In this document: piece after piece, positions 35,039 through 43,512 of the stretch | Layout: every line of letters begins with the position of its first letter | Numbering within the stretch: position 1 is the stretch's first letter | Assembly: GCF_004366355.1 (NCBI RefSeq) | Contig: NZ_SODV01000001.1 | Span: forward strand, 1,240,001-1,304,000 | Origin: Dinghuibacter silviterrae | GTDB lineage: Bacteria; Bacteroidota; Bacteroidia; Chitinophagales; Chitinophagaceae | Direction of reading: 5' to 3' | DNA: 64,000 nucleotides | Notes under the pieces: model-generated | Seen by the model: the letters and a program-made list of their open reading frames with translations, nothing else | The model's database searches: none | Told to the model about the DNA's origin: nothing | Position numbers and translations under genes: made by a program

Positions 35039-36085
35039 CTATTTTGCCATTTCGAGGGTAAACCCAAAGGTCGTCCCGATGTCGGGTTTGCTGCGCACAT
35101 GGATCACCTGCCCATGGGCTTCCACGATGTGTTTGCAGATGGCCAGCCCGAGGCCGCTCCCGCCTTGTTTGCGGCTGCGGGCGGCGTCGGTGCGGTAGAA
35201 GCGTTCGAAGATCCGGTTCAAGTGTTCTTCGGCGATGCCGATGCCGTCGTCCGAAATTTCCACGAGGGCGTGTTTGCCGTCGGTTTTGTAAATGCTGGCG
35301 ATGATGGAGCCGGAGGTCCGGCCATACTTGATGGCGTTGTCGACGAGGTTGATGAGGACCTGGCGGATTTTTTCCTTATCGGCCAGGACCGTCAGCGGGG
35401 CTTCGCACCCTTTTTTGATGGAGGCCTTAATCTGTTTGTCGCTGGCCCTCAGGGAAAGGGAGTCGTACACCTCCCGGATAAGCTCCTGGATGGCAAAGGT
35501 TTCCTTGTTGAGTTGCTGATGACCGCTTTCGAGCTTTGATATTTCGTCGAGGTCGTCGACGAGGTTGACCAGGCGGTCGACGTTTTTGGAGGCGTTTTCC
35601 AGGAACTTTTTGTGGACCTCCGGATTGTTCATGGCCCCGTTCAAAAGGGTGTCGATGTACCCCTGGATGGCAAAGATGGGCGTTTTGAGCTCATGGGAGA
35701 GGTTCTGGAGGAACTCCTTCCGGAAGTTTTCGTTTTGTTTGAGGACTTCGATCTCGGCCCTGCGCTGAAGGGCCCATTTTTCCACGTCTTCACTGACCTC
35801 CTCTATGGTCTTTTGGGGGAGGATGTTCTTATAGTAGAATTCTTCCCTTTTGCTGGCCTTCGTTTGGTAAATGAACTTGTAGATCAACTTGACCTTCCGG
35901 TAAATAAAGTTCTGGAGGCTGTAAAAGATGAGGTTGTAAGAAACACCAAAGGTGAGTACCAGGCTGATGAGGGCGCTCCACCAGGTATGATGTATAATAA
36001 GGAACGCCAGGGCAACCAGGACGGAGATAACGCCCGCGTTAAAAAGGGCGATCTGCTGAGGCGTAAGGTTCTTCGTCTTGAACAT
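35039..36085 (-). CDS. Membrane sensor histidine kinase
   Basis: A 348-residue kinase with two N-terminal membrane helices (about 13-31 and 36-54) joined by a very short loop, so there is no real periplasmic sensing domain. A linker helix follows, then the HisKA domain with phospho-acceptor His131 in NLSHELKTPIFAIQGYI. The ATPase domain has the N box LINLVDNAIKYG, and G boxes DDGIGIAEEHL and GGSGLGLAICKHIVEAHG. It lies 15 bp after its response regulator. It resembles PhoR-type kinases with reduced sensors, which often sense through the membrane or a partner protein. Confidence 0.95.
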   Translation of the reverse strand: MFKTKNLTPQQIALFNAGVISVLVALAFLIIHHTWWSALISLVLTFGVSYNLIFYSLQNFIYRKVKLIYKFIYQTKASKREEFYYKNILPQKTIEEVSEDVEKWALQRRAEIEVLKQNENFRKEFLQNLSHELKTPIFAIQGYIDTLLNGAMNNPEVHKKFLENASKNVDRLVNLVDDLDEISKLESGHQQLNKETFAIQELIREVYDSLSLRASDKQIKASIKKGCEAPLTVLADKEKIRQVLINLVDNAIKYGRTSGSIIASIYKTDGKHALVEISDDGIGIAEEHLNRIFERFYRTDAARSRKQGGSGLGLAICKHIVEAHGQVIHVRSKPDIGTTFGFTLEMAK

Positions 36086-36100
36086 GGGATAAAGTTCGGC

Positions 36101-36805
36101 TTAAAGCTCGAATTTATACCCGACTCCCTTCACGGTCGTGATGCAATCCACTTCGAGCTTTTGCCGGATCTTCCGGATATGGACGTCGATGGTGCGGTCG
36201 CCGACGATCACGTCCGTTCCCCAGACCTGGCTCAGGATTTCGTTGCGGAGAAAAACACGGCCGGGACGCGAGGCCAGCAGGGCCAGCAGCTCGAATTCCT
36301 TTTTGGCGAGGGTAATGTCCTTTTGTTGATAGTTGACCAGGAACTTTTCCTTGTCGATCATCAGGTCACCCACCTGTATGGTGTTCCCGGGCAAGGGGGC
36401 GGCAACGCCCTCGGTGGGCCGGCGCCTGGTCCGGCGGAAAAGCGCATTTACCCTGGAGATCAATACTTTGGGGCTAATAGGTTTGGAAACGTAGTCGTCC
36501 GCCCCGGTTTCCAAACCATGGATCTGGTTCTTTTCGTCGCTGAGCGCGGTCAGGAAAATAATCAGGGTTTCGCCAAAGGCGGGCTGCATGCGCAGGATAT
36601 TACATACTTCGATGCCGTTTTTCTTGGGCATCATGATGTCCAGCACGATCAGTTCGGGGTGAAAGGCCCTGGCCTTTTCAATAGCCTCGTCTCCGTCCTT
36701 CGCGGTAATGACCTGGTAGCCTTCGGCGGCCAGGTTGTACTGCAGGATTTCGAGAATATCCGGTTCATCATCGGCAATAAGGATCTTTTTTCCCTTCGTA
36801 TCCAT
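36101..36805 (-). CDS. OmpR/PhoB-family response regulator
   Basis: A 234-residue protein. The receiver domain (1-125) has the acidic pair Asp12-Asp13, phospho-acceptor Asp56 in IVLDIMMPKKNG and the conserved Lys in DDYVSKPISP. The winged-helix DNA-binding domain (about 140-234) ends in the family signature TIDVHIRKIRQKLEVDCITTVKGVGYKFEL. It is transcribed before the kinase gene and phosphorylated by it. Its upstream region has GTTAA direct repeats that could be its own binding site. Confidence 0.95.
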   Translation of the reverse strand: MDTKGKKILIADDEPDILEILQYNLAAEGYQVITAKDGDEAIEKARAFHPELIVLDIMMPKKNGIEVCNILRMQPAFGETLIIFLTALSDEKNQIHGLETGADDYVSKPISPKVLISRVNALFRRTRRRPTEGVAAPLPGNTIQVGDLMIDKEKFLVNYQQKDITLAKKEFELLALLASRPGRVFLRNEILSQVWGTDVIVGDRTIDVHIRKIRQKLEVDCITTVKGVGYKFEL

Positions 36806-36817
36806 CCAACGGTTTTT

Positions 36818-36870
36818 GTTAAAGCAAAACTACAGCGACCCTGTTAAACCTATATTATAAAATTGTTAAC
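36818..36870. promoter_or_regulatory. GTTAA repeats in the divergent control region
   Basis: GTTAAA occurs at 36818 and 36843 and GTTAAC at 36865; the last two are 22 bp apart, two helical turns, as often seen for PhoB-type regulator half-sites. They lie in the AT-rich space between the response regulator and the divergent gene at 36979. Confidence 0.3.
36825..36832 (-). promoter_or_regulatory. -7 element TAGTTTTG upstream of the two-component operon
   Basis: TAGTTTTG on the reverse strand matches TAnnTTTG and ends 19 nt before the response-regulator ATG. Confidence 0.45.
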
Positions 36871-36940
36871 TAATATTATTAAATATTTTCATGCGATCAG
36901 GCCGCAAAGACCAGTGAGTGGGCGTCTCCTCAATTGGTTG

Positions 36941-36948
36941 TATTTTTG
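36941..36948 (+). promoter_or_regulatory. -7 element TATTTTTG upstream of the 36979 gene
   Basis: TATTTTTG matches TAnnTTTG and lies 30 nt before the ATG at 36979, giving a conventional leader. Confidence 0.45.
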
Positions 36949-36978
36949 CTGGTACTTACATGTGAAAAATTGCCGTCG

Positions 36979-39180
36979 ATGAAGGGACTATATATCGCTG
37001 CCTTAATGATTTCCGTGAGTTTTTGTGCGTATGCACACGGGCAAAACGACACCACCAAGATCCGCATCCCCCTGAACCGTCAGATCTTCCACGATCGAAT
37101 CGATGACGAACAGGTGAAGGCTGACCTCATGGACGGCAAAAGGGACACGCTTCTCCATATTTCTCCCAGCCCCGCCATCAACAAACAGGCGTCGGACGCC
37201 ATTTTCAAACAGGTCGACTGGCTCCAGTGGCGGATCGAAGCCGACATGCGCATCCCCGGGACCAACGAGAAGATCAAGTATCTCCGGGACCTCGAAGACC
37301 TGGTGAAGGATTTCCAGAACCGGTGGAGGGAACATAAATTCAGCCCGGAACTGACGGCGGCCTTGGTCAGGGACTTTCAGAAGGTCATGGATATGGATAT
37401 CAAGGGGGGCAGCATTGAAGACCTCATCCAGGAGATGCCCTATGACGTAGGGGCCATACTGGTGGACATATTCAATGACAACCCGGGGGCAAAAGCAGCA
37501 GGCAAAGTATTGTTTCTCAAGTATTGCGGCCTCCATACGTCGTATATCCTGCCCAACATCCTGCCGTACAAGGACGAACCCTTTGCGGACAGCCTGATCG
37601 CCGTGGTGGCGGTCAAACGGCCACAGGAGTTGTATTCTTATGCCCAGGCCCTGGGCTCGCCCACGGCCAACCTGATCCGCCGGAACGAGGATCCGAAGGT
37701 AAAGGTGATTGTTCAGATGAGTGACACCAAGGACGGCCAACTGCTTTTCCCTTTTATCGACGACCTTCTCAGCGGAAAACAGACAACGGATGACATCGGC
37801 AAAACGCTCGGCAACGACGTCCTGTACTATAAACTCCTGGTAAAGACGGAGATCGATTATGCCCGCCGGCTTCCGCTCAGGGATACCCCCATGGGGATGC
37901 ACAACCTGACGGACATGCTTCAGACAAAAGCCCTGAGCGTGTTTGTCAATACGATCAACGAGCTCCACGAATCCCCCGACCCGGTCCGGTTTAAGTGTCT
38001 GCAACCGTTGACCCCCGAGGAGCTGTATTACCTCATGGTGTTGGGGGAAGAGGACATCTTTACCTCCAGCTACGTGTATTGTTACAAAAAAATGATGGAG
38101 AAGATCCCCTCCCACAAGGGGGACTCACTGCTGCTCAACGTCTGGTTCGACAAGTTCAAGAAGTTTATCAAGATGGCGGCGAGCTATAACACGCTGGGGG
38201 ACTTCCTCCGGTCGATGGACGACGGGCATGCGATGCCGCTCATGGCGGCCTTTGCCCGCGGACTGGACCGGACCGCGGACAACAGTCTGGAAGACGCGGT
38301 GGACGTGGCGGATTCCTACGCGAGCATCAACGACCCGAACCTCCGGGATTTTCTGTTGAACGAGGTCAATACCAATTATGACCGCTGCCTGGCGGAACAC
38401 AACAAACGCGGGGAGGTCATCTATTACCTGCTCAAAACCATTTTCGCGGCGGCGGATTCCAACAGCCATATCGACCTCACCAAGGAGGTCGGCATTCCGC
38501 CGATTTATAGGGTGGACCACAAGAGCCTGGTGGACGACAGCGGAAGGGTGGTGGAGCAGGTCTTTTTCTACGGGGACAAAGACGGCCTTCAGTCTTATGC
38601 GGATTTTATGAGCCTGTTTAGTCCGAAGGAGTGGAGGATCAGCCGCACCAAAGAATGGATCACGATCAAATCCATACACGGCAAGCCGGTCTGGATCTTT
38701 GCCAACCTCCCGCTGGACAACATCTCCGACCAGGATGCGGCGGCCCAGAAGGATCTTTGCGACTACCTGGATAAGGAGAACCTGCACCCTACGGTGGTGA
38801 TCCACCGCGGGCACAGCTACCACGTGAAGTACACCATCCCGCAGATTGCCCCGTCGGCGAGGATCATTATCTTAGGCTCCTGCGGAGGGTATAAGAACCT
38901 CCACGACGTATTGGAAGTCTGCCCGGACGCGCACATCATTTCCTCCAAACAAACGGGTACGCAAACCGTAAACGAGCCCATCATCAAGGCCCTGAACAGC
39001 GAGCTGCTGGCGGGAAAAGACGTCGAATGGATCGCCCTTTGGAACGCGCTGGCCCGGGAGTTCAAAGGGAACGCCCAGGCGATGGACCGGTTCAGCGACT
39101 ACATTCCTCCCCACAAGAACCTAGGGGCCTTGTTCATCAAGGCATACAAGATCAAAATGGGAACGGATGAAGAAAACTAA
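36979..39180 (+). CDS. Large secreted protein with possible caspase-like (clan CD) C-terminal domain
   Basis: A 733-residue protein. The ATG at 36979 opens a signal peptide (MKGLYIAALMISVSFCAYAH) and is preferred over an upstream start at 36934. Residues ~30-520 are mostly helical and unlike any family I recognise. The C-terminal ~170 residues alternate strands and helices: WITIKSIHGKPVWIFANL, then VVIHRGHSYHV with His609 and His612, then ARIIILGSCGGYKNL with Cys635, then DAHIISSKQTGTQTVNEPIIKAL. His at the end of one hydrophobic strand and Cys-Gly-Gly at the end of the next is the layout of caspase/gingipain-type peptidases. Catalysis is unproven. Its 3' end overlaps the ABC exporter gene by 14 nt. 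Confidence 0.6.
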   Translation: MKGLYIAALMISVSFCAYAHGQNDTTKIRIPLNRQIFHDRIDDEQVKADLMDGKRDTLLHISPSPAINKQASDAIFKQVDWLQWRIEADMRIPGTNEKIKYLRDLEDLVKDFQNRWREHKFSPELTAALVRDFQKVMDMDIKGGSIEDLIQEMPYDVGAILVDIFNDNPGAKAAGKVLFLKYCGLHTSYILPNILPYKDEPFADSLIAVVAVKRPQELYSYAQALGSPTANLIRRNEDPKVKVIVQMSDTKDGQLLFPFIDDLLSGKQTTDDIGKTLGNDVLYYKLLVKTEIDYARRLPLRDTPMGMHNLTDMLQTKALSVFVNTINELHESPDPVRFKCLQPLTPEELYYLMVLGEEDIFTSSYVYCYKKMMEKIPSHKGDSLLLNVWFDKFKKFIKMAASYNTLGDFLRSMDDGHAMPLMAAFARGLDRTADNSLEDAVDVADSYASINDPNLRDFLLNEVNTNYDRCLAEHNKRGEVIYYLLKTIFAAADSNSHIDLTKEVGIPPIYRVDHKSLVDDSGRVVEQVFFYGDKDGLQSYADFMSLFSPKEWRISRTKEWITIKSIHGKPVWIFANLPLDNISDQDAAAQKDLCDYLDKENLHPTVVIHRGHSYHVKYTIPQIAPSARIIILGSCGGYKNLHDVLEVCPDAHIISSKQTGTQTVNEPIIKALNSELLAGKDVEWIALWNALAREFKGNAQAMDRFSDYIPPHKNLGALFIKAYKIKMGTDEEN

Positions 39181-40945
39181 AAAGGCTTTTGATATAAAGG
39201 CCTTGTCCCGGGTTTTTAGCTTCGTAAAACCTTATCGAAAGCGGTTTTATTTCTCCATCTTCCTGGCCATCGCCCTGGCGGCGATTGCACCCCTGCGGCC
39301 CTACCTGATCGAGGTGACGGTCAACGACTATATCCAGCACGACCTGGTCAGGGCCCTGATCGTGATCACGGGGTGGCAGGTCGGTTTGATCATCCTGGAA
39401 ACGGCACTGCGTTTTTATTTCACCTTTATCACGGCCTGGCTGGGCCAGTCGGTGGTCAAGGACCTGCGGGTGACCATCTTCGACAAGATCCTCCGGCTCA
39501 ACCTGGCGCAGTTCGACACCACGCCCATCGGTACGCTGACCACCCGCACCATCAACGACATCGAAACCATCAATGATATTTTTGCGGAAGGGCTTATCCC
39601 CATCGTCGCGGACCTGTTGTCCATCGTGGCGGTGCTTATATCGATGTGCTGGATGAACTGGAGGCTCACGCTGGTCTGCCTGATTCCTTTTCCCGTCTTG
39701 ATCGTGGCCACATATTACTTCAAAGAGAGCGTCAACCGTTCCTTTATCCGTGTCCGGAACGCCGTGGCCGCCCTCAACGCCTTTGTCCAGGAACACCTCA
39801 CCGGGATACAGGTGGTGCAGGCCTTTGCGGCCGAAGACAGGGAATACGCCCGGTTCAAGAAGATCAACAAGGAACACCGGAACGCCAACATCCGGTCCAT
39901 CTTCGCCTATTCGATCTTTTTCCCGGTGGTGGAAATTATCCTGGCGTTGTCCCTGGGATTGCTGGTATGGTTCGGTGCCCACCAGGCACTGGACCCGCTT
40001 TTCCCGGACAAACAGCGGCTGGCCGGCCAGATCGTCGCCTTTATTTTGCTCCTGAACCTGCTCTTCCGGCCCTTGCGGGTCATTGCCGATAAGTTCAATG
40101 TCCTCCAGATGGGGATGATCTCCAGCGAGCGCGTCTTCCGGGTGCTGGACAACCCCGACACCCTCCCGGACACCGGGACCTATGCGCCTGCTACCCTGGC
40201 GGGCCGGATCCGCTTCGACCATGTCTGGTTTGCCTATACCGGTGAACAATACGTGCTCAAAGACATCGACTTTGCCGTGGAGGCAGGGGAGACGGTGGCC
40301 ATTGTAGGGCATACGGGCAGTGGCAAGACCTCCATTATCAGCTTGTTGAACCGGCTGTATACCATCCAGAAGGGGCGTATCCTCGTCGACGATGTGGCTA
40401 TAGAAGACTATAGACTGGAGGCCCTTCGTTCGCGGATCGGGATCGTCCTGCAGGACGTTTTTCTTTTCAGCGGGTCTATCCTGGATAATGTGACGCTTCG
40501 CAACCCGGACATCTCCAGGGAACAGGTGGTCGCCGCCGCGCAGTTGATCGGGGTCCATGACTTTATTATGCAGCTCCCGGGAAACTATGACTATAACGTG
40601 ATGGAACGGGGAAATACCCTTTCCCTGGGCCAGCGGCAACTGTTGTCTTTCCTGAGGGCGCTCCTGTACGACCCCGCCATCCTCATCCTGGACGAGGCGA
40701 CTTCCTCGGTGGATACGGAGTCGGAGGCGCTGATACAGCGGGCCATAGACACGCTGATCGCGGGCCGGACGTCCATTGTGATCGCCCACCGGCTGTTTAC
40801 CATCCGGAAAGCGGACAAGATCATCGTCCTCGACAAGGGGGTGATCCGGGAAATGGGTTCCCACGAAGCGCTTATGGAAAAAGGGGGATTTTACGCCCGG
40901 CTGCACCGCCTGCAGTTTGAGAAGGAAAATGTGTCCCTCAGATGA
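39167..40945 (+). CDS. ABC exporter, fused membrane and ATPase domains
   Basis: A 592-residue half-transporter of the MsbA/multidrug type. Six membrane helices span about 20-310, with the intracellular loop QLTVVKDLRVTIFDKILRLN-like region. The ATPase has Walker A GHTGSGKTS, signature LSLGQRQLLSFLRALLYDP, Walker B ILILDEATSSVDTES and the switch His in IVIAHRL. It would work as a homodimer exporting a lipid, peptide or drug. The start codon lies inside the 3' end of the preceding gene, so the two are translationally coupled and may act together. Confidence 0.92.
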   Translation: MKKTKKAFDIKALSRVFSFVKPYRKRFYFSIFLAIALAAIAPLRPYLIEVTVNDYIQHDLVRALIVITGWQVGLIILETALRFYFTFITAWLGQSVVKDLRVTIFDKILRLNLAQFDTTPIGTLTTRTINDIETINDIFAEGLIPIVADLLSIVAVLISMCWMNWRLTLVCLIPFPVLIVATYYFKESVNRSFIRVRNAVAALNAFVQEHLTGIQVVQAFAAEDREYARFKKINKEHRNANIRSIFAYSIFFPVVEIILALSLGLLVWFGAHQALDPLFPDKQRLAGQIVAFILLLNLLFRPLRVIADKFNVLQMGMISSERVFRVLDNPDTLPDTGTYAPATLAGRIRFDHVWFAYTGEQYVLKDIDFAVEAGETVAIVGHTGSGKTSIISLLNRLYTIQKGRILVDDVAIEDYRLEALRSRIGIVLQDVFLFSGSILDNVTLRNPDISREQVVAAAQLIGVHDFIMQLPGNYDYNVMERGNTLSLGQRQLLSFLRALLYDPAILILDEATSSVDTESEALIQRAIDTLIAGRTSIVIAHRLFTIRKADKIIVLDKGVIREMGSHEALMEKGGFYARLHRLQFEKENVSLR

Positions 40946-40965
40946 GTTATTTGACTTAGTACACT

Positions 40966-40973
40966 TATCTTTG
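40966..40973 (+). promoter_or_regulatory. -7 element TATCTTTG upstream of atpB
   Basis: TATCTTTG matches TAnnTTTG, lies 21 bp after the ABC exporter stop and ends 20 nt before the atpB ATG. It is the likely promoter for the ATP synthase operon. Confidence 0.55.
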
Positions 40974-40993
40974 CGCCAAATTTGACCTCCGGT

Positions 40994-42079
40994 ATGGGAT
41001 CAAGGACCTTCAAATCTTTATTGGTAGCGGTTTTCAGCCTAATAATTACTTTATTTTATAATACGTCGATTGCAGCGCCCGGGAACGATAAACCGGAGCA
41101 TTTTGATGCGGGTAAGGAGATCCTCCACCACATCGCCGACGGCTATGAATTTCATTTTTTTACTATAAGTGGGACGAAGTATTCCCTTCCCCTGCCGGTC
41201 ATCCTGTATTCACCCCAGCGCGGCCTGAGCGTTTTTTCTTCCGCCCACATCGTGGAAGGAGAGGCTTACCAGGGGTATAAGCTGGACGATTCCAGGATCG
41301 TCCCCGTAAAGGAGGACGGTACCGTGGACAACGCTATAAAGGTCTATGACCTGTCCATCACCCGTGCGGTCGCCCAGATGATGTTTGCGATGATTCTTTT
41401 CGTCTGGCTGATGGTTTCGGTCGGCAGGACCTACAAGCGGAAAGGATTTAAGACGGCGCCGAGTGGTAAGGAGAATTTCCTGGAGCCGATCATCCTCTTT
41501 ATCCGGGATGAAGTAGCCGTGCCCAATTTAGGTACGAACGCCAACAAGTTTATGCCGCTGCTGCTGACCATCTTTTTCTTTATCCTGGTCAATACGCTGT
41601 TGGGCTTGTTCCCGGGCTCGGCCAATGTCACCGGGAACATCGCCGTGACGATGTCGCTGGCGCTGGTGTCGTTTATCGCGATCATTTTCTCCAGCAACCG
41701 GCACTACTGGGGACACATGTTCTGGCCTCCCGGAGTCCCCTTCTTTGTCAAGGTCATCCTGATCCCGGTGGAGATCGTGTCGAACCTGGTCGTCAAGCCG
41801 GCGGCCCTGATGATCCGTCTTTTCGCCAACATGGCGGCGGGACACATCGTCATCCTGAGTTTTATCTCGATGATCTTCATTTTTGGGGAGATGAGCCAGG
41901 TGGCCGGTTGGGGTTTTTCGCCCGTATCCATCCTTTTCTGCGTCTTTATCTACTTCATCGAGATTCTCGTTGCCTTTATCCAGTCCTTTATCTTCGCCAC
42001 GCTGACGGCCGTCTTTATCGGCCAGGCCAATGAAGGGGAACACGACCATGGCGGACACGACGATCCCCTCATCGTATAA
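40994..42079 (+). CDS. atpB: ATP synthase F0 subunit a
   Basis: A 361-residue membrane protein; it forms the stator half-channels for protons. It is longer than the ~270-residue E. coli protein because of an extended N-terminal region (residues ~30-130), including a signal-like helix and a periplasmic domain, as is usual in Bacteroidota. The essential Arg lies in KPAALMIRLFANMAAGH. The C-terminus ends in a His/Asp/Gly-rich tail. The ATG at 40994 is preferred to the TTG at 40982. It is the first gene of atpBEFHA. Confidence 0.94.
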   Translation: MGSRTFKSLLVAVFSLIITLFYNTSIAAPGNDKPEHFDAGKEILHHIADGYEFHFFTISGTKYSLPLPVILYSPQRGLSVFSSAHIVEGEAYQGYKLDDSRIVPVKEDGTVDNAIKVYDLSITRAVAQMMFAMILFVWLMVSVGRTYKRKGFKTAPSGKENFLEPIILFIRDEVAVPNLGTNANKFMPLLLTIFFFILVNTLLGLFPGSANVTGNIAVTMSLALVSFIAIIFSSNRHYWGHMFWPPGVPFFVKVILIPVEIVSNLVVKPAALMIRLFANMAAGHIVILSFISMIFIFGEMSQVAGWGFSPVSILFCVFIYFIEILVAFIQSFIFATLTAVFIGQANEGEHDHGGHDDPLIV

Positions 42080-42361
<282 letters not shown>

Positions 42362-42374
42362 GCCGCGCACAGTA

Positions 42375-42411
42375 TTACTGCACCCGAAGCACAGGGCGGA
42401 AGGTGCAGTAA
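42375..42411 (+). promoter_or_regulatory. Intra-operon hairpin between atpE and atpF
   Basis: TTACTGCACC and GGTGCAGTAA form a perfect 10-bp stem with a 17-nt loop, 13 bp after the atpE stop, followed by an A/T-rich run. It could stabilise the upstream atpE mRNA or partly terminate, raising subunit c output relative to b, delta and alpha. Confidence 0.5.
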
Positions 42412-42439
42412 AATTTTAAAAAAAGTTTAAATTGAATAT

Positions 42440-42940
42440 ATGTTGCCACCGCTCTTAACACCCGGCCTTGGCCTTTTCGTTTGGAACCTGCTCGCCTTCG
42501 TGATCGTCTTTTTGATCCTGAAGAAATTTGCCTGGAAACCGATTATGAAAAGCCTTGGCGAACGGGAAAAGCATATTGCCGACTCCATCGCCACCGCCGA
42601 CAAGGTGAAGGCGGAGATGGCCCAGCTCAAAAACGAGAATGAAGCCCTGATGGCCCAGGCCCGGGAAGAAAGGTCCCTGATGCTGAAGGAAGCAAAGGAG
42701 ACCCGGGACAAGATTGTACAAGAAGCAAAGGACAAGGCCAAGGCCGAAGCCTCCAAGATCATAGCGGAAGCACAGGTGACCCTGGAACAACAGAAACAGG
42801 CGGCCATTACGGACGTGAAGAACCAGGTCGGTAACCTCGTGATCGAAGTCGCCGAAAAGGTCCTCCGCCGGGAGCTCGCTGCCAAAGGAGAACAGGAGAA
42901 CTATATCAGGGAATTGTCCAAGGATGTTAAATTGAACTAA
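42440..42940 (+). CDS. atpF: ATP synthase F0 subunit b
   Basis: A 166-residue stator-stalk subunit. One N-terminal membrane helix (about 10-28, LFVWNLLAFVIVFLILKKF) is followed by FAWKPIMKSLGEREKHIADSI. A long charged Ala/Lys/Glu-rich helix forms the right-handed coiled coil to the C-terminus, where it contacts the delta subunit. Its stop codon shares one base with the atpH start. Confidence 0.96.
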   Translation: MLPPLLTPGLGLFVWNLLAFVIVFLILKKFAWKPIMKSLGEREKHIADSIATADKVKAEMAQLKNENEALMAQAREERSLMLKEAKETRDKIVQEAKDKAKAEASKIIAEAQVTLEQQKQAAITDVKNQVGNLVIEVAEKVLRRELAAKGEQENYIRELSKDVKLN

Positions 42941-43503
42941 TGAGCTTACGAGTAGCGACGCGATACGCCCAATCCCTCATCGACCTGGCCGTGGAAAAGA
43001 ACAGCCTGGAGCAGGTCCGTGAAGACATGGAGTACTGGCAGGCCGTTTGCCGGGAAAGCCGGGACCTGGTCCTGATGCTCCAAAGCCCCGTGATCCACGG
43101 GGACAAGAAGCTGGCCGTCCTCCGCAAGGTAGGCGGGGCGCACCTGGGGGCTTTCACCGGCGCGTTCGTCGACCTTCTCGTCCGTAAGGGACGGGAAAAC
43201 GACTTCCCGGAAATCATAGACGCATTCCTGGAGCAGTACAACACCCTCAAGGGTATTCATGTCGTCCGGCTGACCACCGCTACCCCCGTGGGCGAAGGTG
43301 TACAGCAGGCGTTGAAGGACAAGTTGAAAAGCAACCTGGCTTTGGACAATATCGTCCTCGAAACCGCGGTGGACGACGCCCTCGTGGGGGGCTTCACCCT
43401 GGAGTTCGACGGCAAGATGGTCGACGCCAGCGTGGCCCGGGATCTGCGCGACATCCGCAAACAGTTCACAGAAAACATTTACGTGTCAAAAATTTCAAAA
43501 TAG
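42940..43503 (+). CDS. atpH: ATP synthase F1 subunit delta
   Basis: A 187-residue protein linking the b stalk to the top of the alpha3beta3 head. The N-terminal helical domain begins VATRYAQSLIDLAVEKN; the C-terminal half has HVVRLTTATPVGEGVQQALKDKL, and the usual terminal signature VDDALVGGFTLEFDGKMVDASVARDLRDIRK. Start overlaps atpF by 1 nt; atpA follows 9 bp downstream. Confidence 0.95.
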   Translation: MSLRVATRYAQSLIDLAVEKNSLEQVREDMEYWQAVCRESRDLVLMLQSPVIHGDKKLAVLRKVGGAHLGAFTGAFVDLLVRKGRENDFPEIIDAFLEQYNTLKGIHVVRLTTATPVGEGVQQALKDKLKSNLALDNIVLETAVDDALVGGFTLEFDGKMVDASVARDLRDIRKQFTENIYVSKISK

Positions 43504-43512
43504 CCTTTTACT

